This document shows, piece by piece, positions 37,750 through 45,673 of a DNA stretch of 64,000 nucleotides. Origin of the DNA: JAAYBF01 sp963716445 (GTDB lineage Bacteria > Actinomycetota > Thermoleophilia > Solirubrobacterales > Thermoleophilaceae); NCBI GenBank assembly GCA_963716445.1, contig OY970313.1, positions 1,116,001-1,180,000 of the forward strand, read 5' to 3'. The translations under genes were made by a program, and so were the position numbers. The stretch's first letter is position 1; each line of letters opens with the position of its first letter. The notes beneath the pieces were generated by a model. It had not been told where the DNA came from. It worked only from the letters and a program-made list of their open reading frames with translations, and did not search any database.

Positions 37750-38429
37750 CCGAAGAAGTCGAGCTGCTCGCGGGTGGAATCGGGGGGACCGTCGTCCAGA
37801 CCCGCGGCGACCGGCTCGGCGGCCGGCCTGCCCTCCTGCTCGGGCGGCCCGGCGGCCAGCAGCGCCGGCAGCTTGGCGAAGTCCTCGCGCAGCAGCTGCT
37901 TGACGCTCGGGGTACGCAGGCCGGCCGCGGGATGGAAGATCGGGAAGACCTTCACGGTCCGCTGTCCGAGCCGGTGCGTCTGGGGAACGCCGTGGACGCG
38001 GCTGATCCCGGTCGGCGAGCGGGTCAGCAGCTTGGTCGCGAAGTTCCCGAGCGTGCAGATCACCGTCGGCTCGATCAGCTCGACCTGGCGGAACAGGTAG
38101 GGCTTGCAGGCGTCGATCTCCTCCGGCTGGGGATCGCGGTTGGCGGGCGGCCGGCTCTTGAGGACGTTGGCGATGAAGACGTCGTCGCGCTTCAGGCCGT
38201 TCTCCGCCAGCAGCTCGTCGAGCAGCTTGCCGGCGCGGCCGACGAACGGGATGCCCTCTAGGTCCTCCTGCGCTCCCGGCGCCTCGCCGACGAACATCAG
38301 GTCGGCGTTCGCGTTGCCGGCGCCGAACACCGCCTGCGTGCGCGTCGTGGCGAGCGGGCAGCGGGTGCAGCTCCGGACCTCGCGGTAGAGGGCGACGAGC
38401 TGCTCGCGCCGTTCTTCGGCCGTCGACAT
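37746..38429 (-). CDS. Uracil-DNA glycosylase, family 4 type
   Basis: A 227-residue iron-sulfur uracil-DNA glycosylase starting base excision repair of deaminated cytosine. The family motif 1 GEAPGAQEDLEGIPFVGRAG (about residues 48-67), the cysteines in SCTRCPL and DACKPYL plus VICTLGN for the 4Fe-4S cluster, and the HPAAG motif are present. The ATG at 38429 lies 7 bases after TAGGCT, so leaderless. A long upstream frame opposite the DUF2520 gene is not coding. The last 30 residues are a Pro/Glu-rich tail ending in LDFFG, reminiscent of a sliding-clamp-binding peptide (QLDFFG). Confidence 0.92.
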   Translation of the reverse strand: MSTAEERREQLVALYREVRSCTRCPLATTRTQAVFGAGNANADLMFVGEAPGAQEDLEGIPFVGRAGKLLDELLAENGLKRDDVFIANVLKSRPPANRDPQPEEIDACKPYLFRQVELIEPTVICTLGNFATKLLTRSPTGISRVHGVPQTHRLGQRTVKVFPIFHPAAGLRTPSVKQLLREDFAKLPALLAAGPPEQEGRPAAEPVAAGLDDGPPDSTREQLDFFG

Positions 38430-38436
38430 CGCGATT

Positions 38437-38442
38437 AGCCTA
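38437..38442 (-). promoter_or_regulatory. Leaderless -10 element for the uracil-DNA glycosylase gene
   Basis: Minus strand reads TAGGCT, 7 bases before the ATG at 38429. Confidence 0.55.
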
Positions 38443-38458
38443 GTTCCGGAAGCGGCGC

Positions 38459-38464
38459 TATCCT
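38459..38464 (+). promoter_or_regulatory. -10 element for the DUF2520-pan operon
   Basis: TATCCT, 28 bases before the GTG at 38493, divergent from the glycosylase promoter only 17 bases away. Confidence 0.4.
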
Positions 38465-38492
38465 TGCCGGGACGGCTGCTACCCGACTGGGA

Positions 38493-39317
38493 GTGGACCG
38501 CAAGACGACCGACCGGTACCCACTGGGACTGGAACGGAAGATTCCCGAGACCATCACAACCACGGGTCGCGCGCTCTCGAGCGTGGCGATCGTCGGCGCC
38601 GGCCGGCTCGGCCGCGCGCTCGCGCGGGCGCTGCGTGCGGCGGATGTAGAGGTCGTCGGTCCGCTCGGCCGTGACGAGCGCTTCGAGGCCGAGGTCGCCC
38701 TGATCTGCGTCCCCGACGCCGAGATTCCGGCCGCTGCCTTGGCGGCCGCGGGCTCCGCGAGCTACGTCGGGCATACCAGCGGCGCCACGGCGCTGGACGC
38801 CCTGGCGGCCGCCGAAGGGCAGGCGTTCGGGCTGCACCCGCTTCAGACGTTCGCCGGCGGAGAGGGACCGGAGAGCTTCGCCGGCGCCGGCTGCGCGATC
38901 GCCGGCGCCACCCCGGCCGCCCTGGCGGTCGCCGAGAGCCTCGCCCGCCGGCTCGGGATGCGGCCGATCGAGATCGCCGACGCCGATCGCGCCGCCTACC
39001 ACGCCGCCGCCTCGGTCGCCTCGAACTTCCTCGTCACGCTGCAGGCGGCGGCCGAGCAGCTCGCCGCGGGCGCCGGGATCGCGCCGGCCGACGCCCGTGC
39101 CCTGCTGGCCCCGCTCGTTCGCAGCACCGTCGACAACTGGGAGGCCCGCGGACCGCACGCCGCGCTGACCGGGCCGGTGGCGCGTGGCGACGAGGCGACG
39201 GTTGCGCGCCAGCGCGCGGCCGTGGACTCGGTGGCGCCGCACCTGCTGCCGCTGTTCGACGAGCTCGTGGAGCGCACGCGCGCGCTCGCCGCGGACCGGC
39301 AGGCGGTGGCGGCGTGA
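38493..39317 (+). CDS. DUF2520 Rossmann-fold protein (ProC/F420-dependent oxidoreductase-like)
   Basis: A 274-residue dehydrogenase-like protein. The NAD(P) motif VAIVGAGRLGRALARAL lies at about residues 31-47, and the C-terminal helical DUF2520 domain (about 145-270, with AAYHAAASVASNFLVTL) is typical. It is the usual partner of panC in actinobacteria and other phyla and is thought to have a role in pantothenate or ketopantoate metabolism, not proven. Start is uncertain: GTG 38493 adds 30 residues; GTG 38583 would begin right at the Rossmann strand. The stop overlaps panC (GTGA). Confidence 0.85.
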   Translation: MDRKTTDRYPLGLERKIPETITTTGRALSSVAIVGAGRLGRALARALRAADVEVVGPLGRDERFEAEVALICVPDAEIPAAALAAAGSASYVGHTSGATALDALAAAEGQAFGLHPLQTFAGGEGPESFAGAGCAIAGATPAALAVAESLARRLGMRPIEIADADRAAYHAAASVASNFLVTLQAAAEQLAAGAGIAPADARALLAPLVRSTVDNWEARGPHAALTGPVARGDEATVARQRAAVDSVAPHLLPLFDELVERTRALAADRQAVAA

Positions 39318-40213
39318 GAGCGGTCCGCACCGTCGCGGAGCTGCGCGCGGCGCTCGCCGCGAAGCGCGCCGCGGGTCGCACCGTCGGACTCGTTCCGACG
39401 ATGGGCTCCTTCCACGCGGGCCATCTGGAGCTGATGCGCGCGGCCCGGAAGTCGTGCGACACGGTCGTCGTCTCGCTGTTCGTCAACCCGGCCCAGTTCG
39501 GCGCCAGCGAGGACCTGAGCGCCTACCCGCGCGACGAGCCGCGCGACGCCGCGCTCGCCGCCGCCGAGGGCGTCGACCTGCTGTTCGCGCCGTCCATGGA
39601 CGAGGTCTATCCCGACGGCTTCGCCACCACCGTCAGCGTGAGCGGGATCGGCGACGTGCTCTGCGGGGATCCCGGCCGCCGCGGGCGAGGCCACTTCGAC
39701 GGCGTCGCGACGGTCGTGGCGAAGCTCTTCAACATGGTGCAGCCGGACGTCGCCTTCTTCGGACAGAAGGACGCCCAGCAGGTGCTCGTGATCCAGCGGA
39801 TGGCGAGCGATCTCGGCTTTCCGGTGCGGATCGAGGTGCTGCCCACCGTCCGCGAGCCCGACGGGCTCGCGCTGAGCTCGCGCAACGCCTACCTCGACGC
39901 CGCCGAGCGCCTCCGCGCGACGGCGCTGCACCGCGCGCTCGCGGCCGCCGAGGCAGCGGTCGAGGGCGGTGACGTCGATGGCGCGTCGGTCCTGGCCGCG
40001 GCCCGCCGCGAGCTCGACGCCGCCGGCATCGAGCCCGAGTACCTCGAGCTGCGCTCGGCGGCCGACCTGGCCCCGGTCGAGCGCGTCAACGGCTCGACGC
40101 TGCTCGCCGTCGCCGCCCGCGTCGGCCGCGCCCGCCTGATCGACAACACCGTTCTGACGTCGGCTGCGACCGCTTCGCGCGCCGGCGACCCACGAGAAGG
40201 AGCCACCCCATGA
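39314..40213 (+). CDS. panC: Pantothenate synthetase
   Basis: A 299-residue ligase joining pantoate and beta-alanine with ATP. The nucleotide-binding PTMGSFHAGH (about residues 28-37), VSLFVNPAQFG, FGQKDAQQ and ALSSRNAYL motifs are intact. GTG start overlaps the previous stop; the TGA overlaps panD ATG. Shine-Dalgarno AGAAGGAG at the 3' end of panC serves panD. Confidence 0.96.
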   Translation: MRAVRTVAELRAALAAKRAAGRTVGLVPTMGSFHAGHLELMRAARKSCDTVVVSLFVNPAQFGASEDLSAYPRDEPRDAALAAAEGVDLLFAPSMDEVYPDGFATTVSVSGIGDVLCGDPGRRGRGHFDGVATVVAKLFNMVQPDVAFFGQKDAQQVLVIQRMASDLGFPVRIEVLPTVREPDGLALSSRNAYLDAAERLRATALHRALAAAEAAVEGGDVDGASVLAAARRELDAAGIEPEYLELRSAADLAPVERVNGSTLLAVAARVGRARLIDNTVLTSAATASRAGDPREGATP

Positions 40214-40590
40214 GACGGACGATGCTCAAGTCGAAGATCCATCGAGCCACGTTGACCGGTAGCGACCTCAACTACGTCGGCTCGATCACCGTCGACGCCG
40301 ATCTGCTCGACGCCGCGGACATCCGCGAGCACGAGATGGTGCACGTGCTCGACATCGACAACGGCGCCCGCTTCGAGACCTACACGATCGCCGGCCGCCG
40401 CGGCTCCGGCGAGATGCAGGTGAATGGGGCTGCCGCTCGCCTGGTGCACACGGGCGACAAGGTGATCGTCGTCTCCTACGCGGAGTACGACGAGGCCGAG
40501 CTGGAGTCCTACGAGCCGCGCGTCGTCCACGTTGGCGCCGCGAACGAGATCGTGACCGTCGACGACGCCGTCGCGGAGCTGTTGTCATGA
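40210..40590 (+). CDS. panD: Aspartate 1-decarboxylase precursor
   Basis: A 126-residue pyruvoyl enzyme making beta-alanine. Self-cleavage site Gly24-Ser25 (YVGSIT) is at the canonical position; Tyr22, Lys9 and the NGAAARL motif are conserved. It overlaps panC and panB by 4 bases each, so the three steps are translated together. Actinobacteria lack the PanM/PanZ maturation factor, so autocatalysis is expected. Confidence 0.96.
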   Translation: MRRTMLKSKIHRATLTGSDLNYVGSITVDADLLDAADIREHEMVHVLDIDNGARFETYTIAGRRGSGEMQVNGAAARLVHTGDKVIVVSYAEYDEAELESYEPRVVHVGAANEIVTVDDAVAELLS

Positions 40591-41486
40591 GCGCCCGGCC
40601 CGAGATCGCGACCGCTCCGCCCGCGAAGGGCAAGCCCGTCACGCTGACCTCGCTCGCGGGCAAGAAGGCGCTCGGCGAGCCGATCGCGATGGTCACCGCG
40701 TACGACTATCCCGGCGCCCAGGTCGCCGAGGAGGCCGGCGTCGACATCGTGCTGGTGGGCGACTCGGCGGCGATGACGGTGCTCGGCTACCCGAGCACGG
40801 TCCCTGTGTCGGTCGACGAGATGCTGATGCTGACCGCCGCGGTGCGGCGCGGCCTGCGCACCCCGATCCTCGTCGGCGACCTTCCGTTCGGCTCCTACGA
40901 GGTGTCGGACGAGCAGGCGATCGCCACCGCCCAGCGGTTCGTCAAGGAGGCCGGCTGCGACGCCGTCAAGCTCGAGCGCGGCGGCACGTCGGTCGACCGC
41001 GCGCGGGCGATCGTCGGGGCAGGCATTCCCGTGATGGGCCACGTCGGGCTGACGCCGCAGACGGCGACCGCGCTCGGCGGCTACCGCTCCCAGGGCCGGA
41101 CCGCCGACCGGGCGCTCGAGGTGACGCGCGACGCGCTCGCCCTCGAGCAGGCGGGCTGCTTCGCGATCGTCTTCGAGGCGATCCCCTCCGACCTCACCGA
41201 CGAGCTGATGCCGCGGCTCGAGATCCCGGTGATCGGGATCGGCGCCGGGCCCTCGACCGACGGCCAGGTGCTCGTCATGCACGACCTGCTCGGCATCTAC
41301 GACGGTCACGCCGCGCGCTTCGTCAAGCGCTACGAGTCGATCCGCGAGCGGATGGTCGCCGGCGTGCGCGCCTATGCCGAGGACGTGCGCGCGCGGCGCT
41401 ATCCGGAGCCCGAGCACGGCTACACGATGGCGCCGGACGAGCTCGCTCGGCTGCGCGACCTGATCTCCGAGCGGGTTCACGAGTAG
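40587..41486 (+). CDS. panB: 3-methyl-2-oxobutanoate hydroxymethyltransferase
   Basis: A 299-residue TIM-barrel enzyme making ketopantoate from ketoisovalerate and methylene-tetrahydrofolate. Conserved segments: AMVTAYDYPGAQVAEEAGVD, LVGDSAAMTVLGY with the metal-binding Asp, GDLPFGSYE, and MGHVGLTPQ; catalytic Glu in VFEAIPS. The N-terminal 20 residues are variable. A short imperfect hairpin (about 41510-41530) follows. The ketopantoate reductase gene is not in the window. Confidence 0.96.
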   Translation: MSARPEIATAPPAKGKPVTLTSLAGKKALGEPIAMVTAYDYPGAQVAEEAGVDIVLVGDSAAMTVLGYPSTVPVSVDEMLMLTAAVRRGLRTPILVGDLPFGSYEVSDEQAIATAQRFVKEAGCDAVKLERGGTSVDRARAIVGAGIPVMGHVGLTPQTATALGGYRSQGRTADRALEVTRDALALEQAGCFAIVFEAIPSDLTDELMPRLEIPVIGIGAGPSTDGQVLVMHDLLGIYDGHAARFVKRYESIRERMVAGVRAYAEDVRARRYPEPEHGYTMAPDELARLRDLISERVHE

Positions 41487-41549
41487 CGACTTCAGGGCAT
41501 TCGGCGGGTTGAAGGGGAGAACCCTCAACTCGACCGAGGAGGCAAGTCC

Positions 41550-42083
41550 GTGAGGCCGATATCGAAGCTGCGTCCCTCTCCGGCGATGGCGGTGGCGCTG
41601 CTGGCGCTGTTCGTCGCGCTCGGCGGCGGCGCCTACGCCGCGATCGTCGTGACCGGCAAGAACGTCAGGAACGCCAGTCTCACCGGCGTCGACTTCAAGA
41701 AGCGCTCGCTGCACGGCTCGAAGCTGCGCGCCGACTCGATCGGCGGCGGCTCGATCAAGGAGTCGACGCTCGGCCCGGTGCAGGCGCTGGCGCACTCGGC
41801 GGTCGTGGCCGCGACCGGCCAGCTGGTCCGCGGCCGCGGGGTCTCGAGCGCGGCGCGCACGGCCGCGGGCCGCTATCAGGTGATCTTCGATCGCGACGTG
41901 CGGGCGTGCACCTACGTCGCGACGGTCGGCGACACGAGCGCGGCCGGACCGGGGACGGGCACCGCGTCGGTCGCGGCGATGCCGACGAACGTCAACGGCG
42001 TCGAGGTCCGCACCGTCTCCTACAACGCCGGCGGCAACCCGGTCAACGAGAACAGGCCGTTCCACCTCCTGGTCAACTGCTGA
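41550..42083 (+). CDS. Secreted decapeptide-repeat protein, paralogue of the 36296 gene
   Basis: A 177-residue exported protein. After a hydrophobic N-terminal helix (LRPSPAMAVALLALFVALGG) come four 10-residue repeats (about residues 36-75; for example TGKNVRNASL, TGVDFKKRSL, HGSKLRADSI, GGGSIKESTL), the same fold-like pattern as in the gene at 36296, ending in the shared IKESTLG. The C-terminal 100 residues form a different domain with two cysteines (RACTYVAT and the terminal VNC), possibly a disulfide. GTG start has GAGGAGG as ribosome site. A strong terminator follows. Confidence 0.8.
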   Translation: MRPISKLRPSPAMAVALLALFVALGGGAYAAIVVTGKNVRNASLTGVDFKKRSLHGSKLRADSIGGGSIKESTLGPVQALAHSAVVAATGQLVRGRGVSSAARTAAGRYQVIFDRDVRACTYVATVGDTSAAGPGTGTASVAAMPTNVNGVEVRTVSYNAGGNPVNENRPFHLLVNC

Positions 42084-42092
42084 GCGACGGGG

Positions 42093-42117
42093 CCGGGAGG
42101 CGCATCGCGCCTCCCGG
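42093..42117 (+). terminator. Hairpin terminator after the decapeptide-repeat protein gene
   Basis: A perfect 11-bp stem (CCGGGAGGCGC / GCGCCTCCCGG) with a 3-base loop, 10 bases after the stop; no T-run. Confidence 0.75.
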
Positions 42118-42147
42118 TCGTCCCGGCGCGTCGGTCACACTTCGCGG

Positions 42148-42558
42148 GTGATCTTCGAGACCGACAGCCCGGTCGCCACCGAGGCCGCGGGAGCGGCGCT
42201 CGCCGAGCGGCTCGTCCCGGGCGACGTGGTGCTCGTCTCCGGTGAGCTGGGCAGCGGCAAGACGACCTTCGTGCGTGGCGCATGCCGCGCGCTCGGGGTC
42301 GAAGGGCCCGTCACGAGCCCGACCTTCACGATCGGGCGCCTGCTGGAGGGCGGCCGTGTAGAGATCGCGCATCTCGACCTCTACCGCCTCGACTCGCTCG
42401 CCCCGGAGGATCCGGCGCTGCTCGACGACTACCTGACTCCCGAGCGGATCGGCTTCGTCGAGTGGCCGGCCGTCGGCGAGCCGGCGCTGGAGCGCGTCGC
42501 GGCGCACGTGCGGCTCCAGCACGCCGGCGGTGATCGACGGCGCGTGGAGGTTCGGTGA
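42148..42558 (+). CDS. tsaE: tRNA threonylcarbamoyladenosine biosynthesis ATPase TsaE
   Basis: A 136-residue P-loop ATPase required with TsaB and TsaD to make t6A37 in tRNAs. Walker A GELGSGKTTFVRG (about residues 31-43), switch TSPTFTI and Walker B-like IAHLDLYRL are present. GTG start at 42148 is followed by the usual N-terminus. The four genes tsaE-tsaB-rimI-tsaD overlap each other by 4 bases, a fully coupled t6A operon (tsaC is elsewhere). Confidence 0.94.
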   Translation: MIFETDSPVATEAAGAALAERLVPGDVVLVSGELGSGKTTFVRGACRALGVEGPVTSPTFTIGRLLEGGRVEIAHLDLYRLDSLAPEDPALLDDYLTPERIGFVEWPAVGEPALERVAAHVRLQHAGGDRRRVEVR

Positions 42559-43256
42559 ACGTCCTCGGCATCGACACCTCGACCGCCGCCAGCGCGGCCT
42601 GCGTCCGGCGCGCCGACGGCGCCGCCTTCGAGGTCGAGCCGGCGCCGGAGCGACTGACGGCGCGCCCCGGACACGCCGGCGAGCTGCTGCCGGCCGTTGC
42701 CCGCTGCATGGAGGACGCCGGCCTGCGCTGGGACGAGCTGGACGCGATCGCGGTCGGCGTCGGGCCAGGGGCCTTCACCGGCCTGCGGATCGGCGTCGCG
42801 ACCGCACGGGCGCTCGCCCGCTCGAGCGGGGTCGAGCTACGGCCGGTCTCCTCGCTGGCCGCGCTCGCCGCCGGGGCGGACGGGAACCCCGCGCGCAACG
42901 GCGACGGGCCGCGGCGGTCGGTACTGGCGGTCATCGACGCCCGGCGCGGCGAGATCTTCGCTGCGCTCCACGAGGGCGAGAAGGCGGTCTGGGAGCCGTT
43001 CGCCGCGGCGCCGGACGCGCTCGCCGACCGGCTCCGCGAGCTGGACGTGGCTCCTCTGGCCGCCGGTGACGGGGCGGTACGCTTTCGGGACGTCCTCGAG
43101 GCGGCCGGAGCCACGGTGCCGGCCGACGACTCGCGCAGCCACGTGGTGCGGGGGCTGTCGATCTGCCGGCTCGCGGCGACCGCGGCGCCGGCGCCCGTCG
43201 AGGCCGTGCTGCCGCAGTACCTGCGCCTCCCCGACGCGAAGCCGAGGACCGCTTGA
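42555..43256 (+). CDS. tsaB: tRNA threonylcarbamoyladenosine biosynthesis protein TsaB
   Basis: A 233-residue ASKHA-fold partner of TsaD. The N-terminal LGIDTSTAASAACV segment and GVGPGAFTGLRIGVATARALA are diagnostic. It lacks the metal-binding histidines of TsaD, as expected for the non-catalytic scaffold. GTG overlaps the tsaE stop; its TGA overlaps a TTG start of rimI (TTGA). Confidence 0.93.
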   Translation: MNVLGIDTSTAASAACVRRADGAAFEVEPAPERLTARPGHAGELLPAVARCMEDAGLRWDELDAIAVGVGPGAFTGLRIGVATARALARSSGVELRPVSSLAALAAGADGNPARNGDGPRRSVLAVIDARRGEIFAALHEGEKAVWEPFAAAPDALADRLRELDVAPLAAGDGAVRFRDVLEAAGATVPADDSRSHVVRGLSICRLAATAAPAPVEAVLPQYLRLPDAKPRTA

Positions 43257-43750
43257 ACCAGCCGCTCGAGATCAGGAGCCTCGCCTACGCCGACCTGCCG
43301 CAGGTGATCGCGATCGAGCGGCGAGCCTTCACCACGCCCTGGTCGCTGGCGATGTTCGTGCTCGAGCTGTCGAAGCCGTCGGGGATCTGCCTCACCGCCG
43401 TCCGCGGCGGGAGGATCGTCGGCTACCTCGTCTGCTCGCGCTACGACACCGTCTGGCACGTGATGAACGTCGCGGTCGACAACCGCCTGCTGCGCCAGGG
43501 GATCGCCAGCGCGCTGCTCGAGCGCCTGTTCGGGCAGGCCGACGGCCCGGGCGAGCACTACACGCTCGAGGTGCGGCCGTCGAACGCGGCGGCCATCAGC
43601 CTCTATGAGCGATTCGGCTTCCGGACGGCCGGCAAGCGGCGCGGCTACTACCACGACAACCGCGAGGACGCGGTGATCATGTGGCGCAAGAGCGCCACGC
43701 GCACCGAGTCGGGCGCCGGCGAGCCGCGGGCGGGCGCGGCCGGCGCGTGA
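43253..43750 (+). CDS. rimI: Ribosomal-protein-S18-alanine N-acetyltransferase RimI
   Basis: A 165-residue GNAT enzyme. The acetyl-CoA loop RLLRQGIASALLERLF (about residues 79-94), the preceding VMNVAVDN strand and the C-terminal LEVRPSNAAAISLYERFGF and RGYYHDNREDAVIMW segments match RimI, which acetylates the N-terminus of S18. It starts at TTG overlapping the tsaB stop. The last 15 residues are an Ala/Gly-rich extension. Confidence 0.92.
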   Translation: MNQPLEIRSLAYADLPQVIAIERRAFTTPWSLAMFVLELSKPSGICLTAVRGGRIVGYLVCSRYDTVWHVMNVAVDNRLLRQGIASALLERLFGQADGPGEHYTLEVRPSNAAAISLYERFGFRTAGKRRGYYHDNREDAVIMWRKSATRTESGAGEPRAGAAGA

Positions 43751-44751
43751 TCCTCGCGATCGAGACCAGCTGCGACGACACCTGCGCGGCGGTCGTCACC
43801 GAGCGCGGGCAGATCCGCTCGAACGAGATCGCCTCGCAGGGGCTTTTGCACGAGCGTTACGGCGGCGTGGTGCCCGAGATCGCGTCACGGCGCCATCTCG
43901 AGCTGATCGACGCGATCGTCGCCGACGCGCTCGAGACCGCCGGCGCCGGCCTCGACGATGTCTCGACGGTCGCCGTCACGCGCGGGCCGGGGCTGATCGG
44001 CGCGCTGCTCGTCGGCCTCTCCTCGGCCAAAGCGCTGGCCGCCGCCCGCGGCCTGCCGCTCGTCGCGGTCGACCACCTCCACGGCCACGTCGTCGCCTCG
44101 ACGCTCGAGCCCGATCCGATCGAGACGCCCTACCTCTGTCTGGTGGCGAGCGGCGGGCACACCTTCGTCGCCCGCGTCGACGAGCCCGGCTCCTACGCGA
44201 TCCTCGGGCAGACGCTCGACGACGCGGCGGGGGAGGCGTTCGACAAGGGTGCGCGCATCCTCGGCCTCGGCTACCCGGGCGGCCCGGCGATCGACCGGCT
44301 CGCGCGCGAGGGCGACCCCGAGGCGTTCGACTTCCCACGCTCGCTGCCGACCGGCCACTCGGAGGCGGGGCTCGACTTCAGCTTCTCCGGCCTCAAGACA
44401 TCGCTGCTCTACCGCGTGCGCGATCTGGGCGAGGAGGAGTCCGGGCGCCGGCAGGCCGACCTCGCGGCGTCCTATCAGGCCGCGATCGTCGGCTCGCTGC
44501 TCGCACGGCTCGCCCAGGCGATCGGCCAGGAGGGCGTGCGCAACGTCGCGCTCGGCGGCGGCGTGGCGGCGAACTCGGCGCTGCGCGCCGGAGCGGAGGA
44601 GCTCTGCCGGGAGCTGGGCGTGCGGCTCTGGACGCCGGCGCTCGAGCTCTGCACCGACAACGCGGCGATGATCGCGGCGGCCGCGCGCTTCGGCGAGCCG
44701 CTCGCGTACCCGTCCTACCTCCACCTCGACGCCGCGGCGCGGCTCATCTAG
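43747..44751 (+). CDS. tsaD: tRNA N6-adenosine threonylcarbamoyltransferase TsaD
   Basis: A 334-residue catalytic subunit that transfers threonylcarbamoyl to A37 of ANN-decoding tRNAs. The N-terminal ILAIETSCDDT, the metal-binding histidines in DHLHGHVVAS (about residues 104-113) and the C-terminal LGGGVAANSALR and CTDNAAMIA motifs are intact. GTG start at 43747 overlaps the rimI stop. Confidence 0.95.
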   Translation: MILAIETSCDDTCAAVVTERGQIRSNEIASQGLLHERYGGVVPEIASRRHLELIDAIVADALETAGAGLDDVSTVAVTRGPGLIGALLVGLSSAKALAAARGLPLVAVDHLHGHVVASTLEPDPIETPYLCLVASGGHTFVARVDEPGSYAILGQTLDDAAGEAFDKGARILGLGYPGGPAIDRLAREGDPEAFDFPRSLPTGHSEAGLDFSFSGLKTSLLYRVRDLGEEESGRRQADLAASYQAAIVGSLLARLAQAIGQEGVRNVALGGGVAANSALRAGAEELCRELGVRLWTPALELCTDNAAMIAAAARFGEPLAYPSYLHLDAAARLI

Positions 44752-44754
44752 CCG

Positions 44755-45003
44755 ATGGCGACGGTCACCCTCTACGGCAAGCCGGGCTGCTGCCTCTGCG
44801 ACGAGGCGCGCGACGAGGTCGAGCGGCTGCGCGAGCGGATCGACTTCGACCTCGACGAGGTCGATGTCTCGCTCGACCCGGTGCTGCAGCGCGAGTACGG
44901 CGAGCGCGTACCCGTCGTGGCGATCGACGGCCGCGAGGCGTTCGAGCTGCACGTCGACGCGCGAGAGCTCGAACGGCTGCTCGCTAGAGTGGCCGGGTCG
45001 TGA
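44755..45003 (+). CDS. Glutaredoxin-like (DUF836) protein
   Basis: An 82-residue thioredoxin-fold protein. The redox motif is CCLC (KPGCCLCDEARD, about residues 10-21), and the cis-Pro loop is RVPVVAIDG. DUF836 members are small thiol oxidoreductases of unknown partner. ATG lies 3 bases after the tsaD stop, and the TGA overlaps the rex GTG; coupling with a redox-sensing repressor makes a redox role plausible. Confidence 0.88.
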   Translation: MATVTLYGKPGCCLCDEARDEVERLRERIDFDLDEVDVSLDPVLQREYGERVPVVAIDGREAFELHVDARELERLLARVAGS

Positions 45004-45671
45004 GCGTCCAGCAACCCACGCGCGACGGAGCCGCGCCGGAGGACGGCGCTCGAGACCGTCTGTCGCTCGGCGTCGCCGCCCGGCTGTCGCGCTACCTGCA
45101 GGTCCTCACGCAGGCGCGCAAGATGGGCAAGGAGACGATCTCCTCGCAGGAGCTCGCCGACTACACGCACGTCAACTCGACGCAGATCCGCCGCGACCTG
45201 TCCGGCTTCGGCAAGTTCGGCAAGCGCGGCGTCGGCTACAACGTCGACTCGCTGGTCTCCCAGATCCGCAAGATCCTGCGCACCAGCGGGCAGCACAACA
45301 TCGCGCTCGTCGGCGCGGGCCATCTCGGCCAGGCGATCGCCGGCTCCGACATCTTCGCCGACCACGGCTTTCGGGTCGTGGCGATCTTCGACACCGATCC
45401 GGGCAAGGTCGGCAGGCGGATCGGCGAGCGGCTCGAGGTGCGGCCGGTCGAGGAGCTCGAGGAGTGCGTTCGCAACGAGGACATCGTCGTCGGCGTGATC
45501 GCCGTCCCCACCGAGGCGGCCCAGGGCGTCGCCGACGCGCTCGTCGAAGCCGACGTCAAGATCATCTTCAACTACTCGGAGGCGCTGCTGCAGGTGCCGC
45601 CCGAGGTGACCGTCCACACGTCGAGCCCGGCGGTCGACCTGCTCTACGCGCTCTACTTCTACCTCACCTGA
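45000..45671 (+). CDS. rex: Redox-sensing transcriptional repressor Rex
   Basis: A 223-residue NADH/NAD+-sensing repressor. The N-terminal winged helix (about residues 20-85) includes SRYLQVLTQARKMGKETISSQELA and TQIRRDLSGFGKFGKRGVGY; the Rossmann domain has ALVGAGHLGQAIAGSD and the dimer-swap C-terminal helix (PAVDLLYALYFYL). GTG start overlaps the DUF836 stop. Rex usually controls respiration and fermentation genes; no Rex operator is seen in front of this operon. Confidence 0.95.
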   Translation: MSVQQPTRDGAAPEDGARDRLSLGVAARLSRYLQVLTQARKMGKETISSQELADYTHVNSTQIRRDLSGFGKFGKRGVGYNVDSLVSQIRKILRTSGQHNIALVGAGHLGQAIAGSDIFADHGFRVVAIFDTDPGKVGRRIGERLEVRPVEELEECVRNEDIVVGVIAVPTEAAQGVADALVEADVKIIFNYSEALLQVPPEVTVHTSSPAVDLLYALYFYLT

Positions 45672-45673
45672 CC

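Noticed and set aside
38430..39242. N-terminal extension of the uracil-DNA glycosylase frame opposite the DUF2520 gene
   Set aside because: Glycosylase homology begins at 38429 with its own -10 element; the extension opposes a real gene and has no domain.
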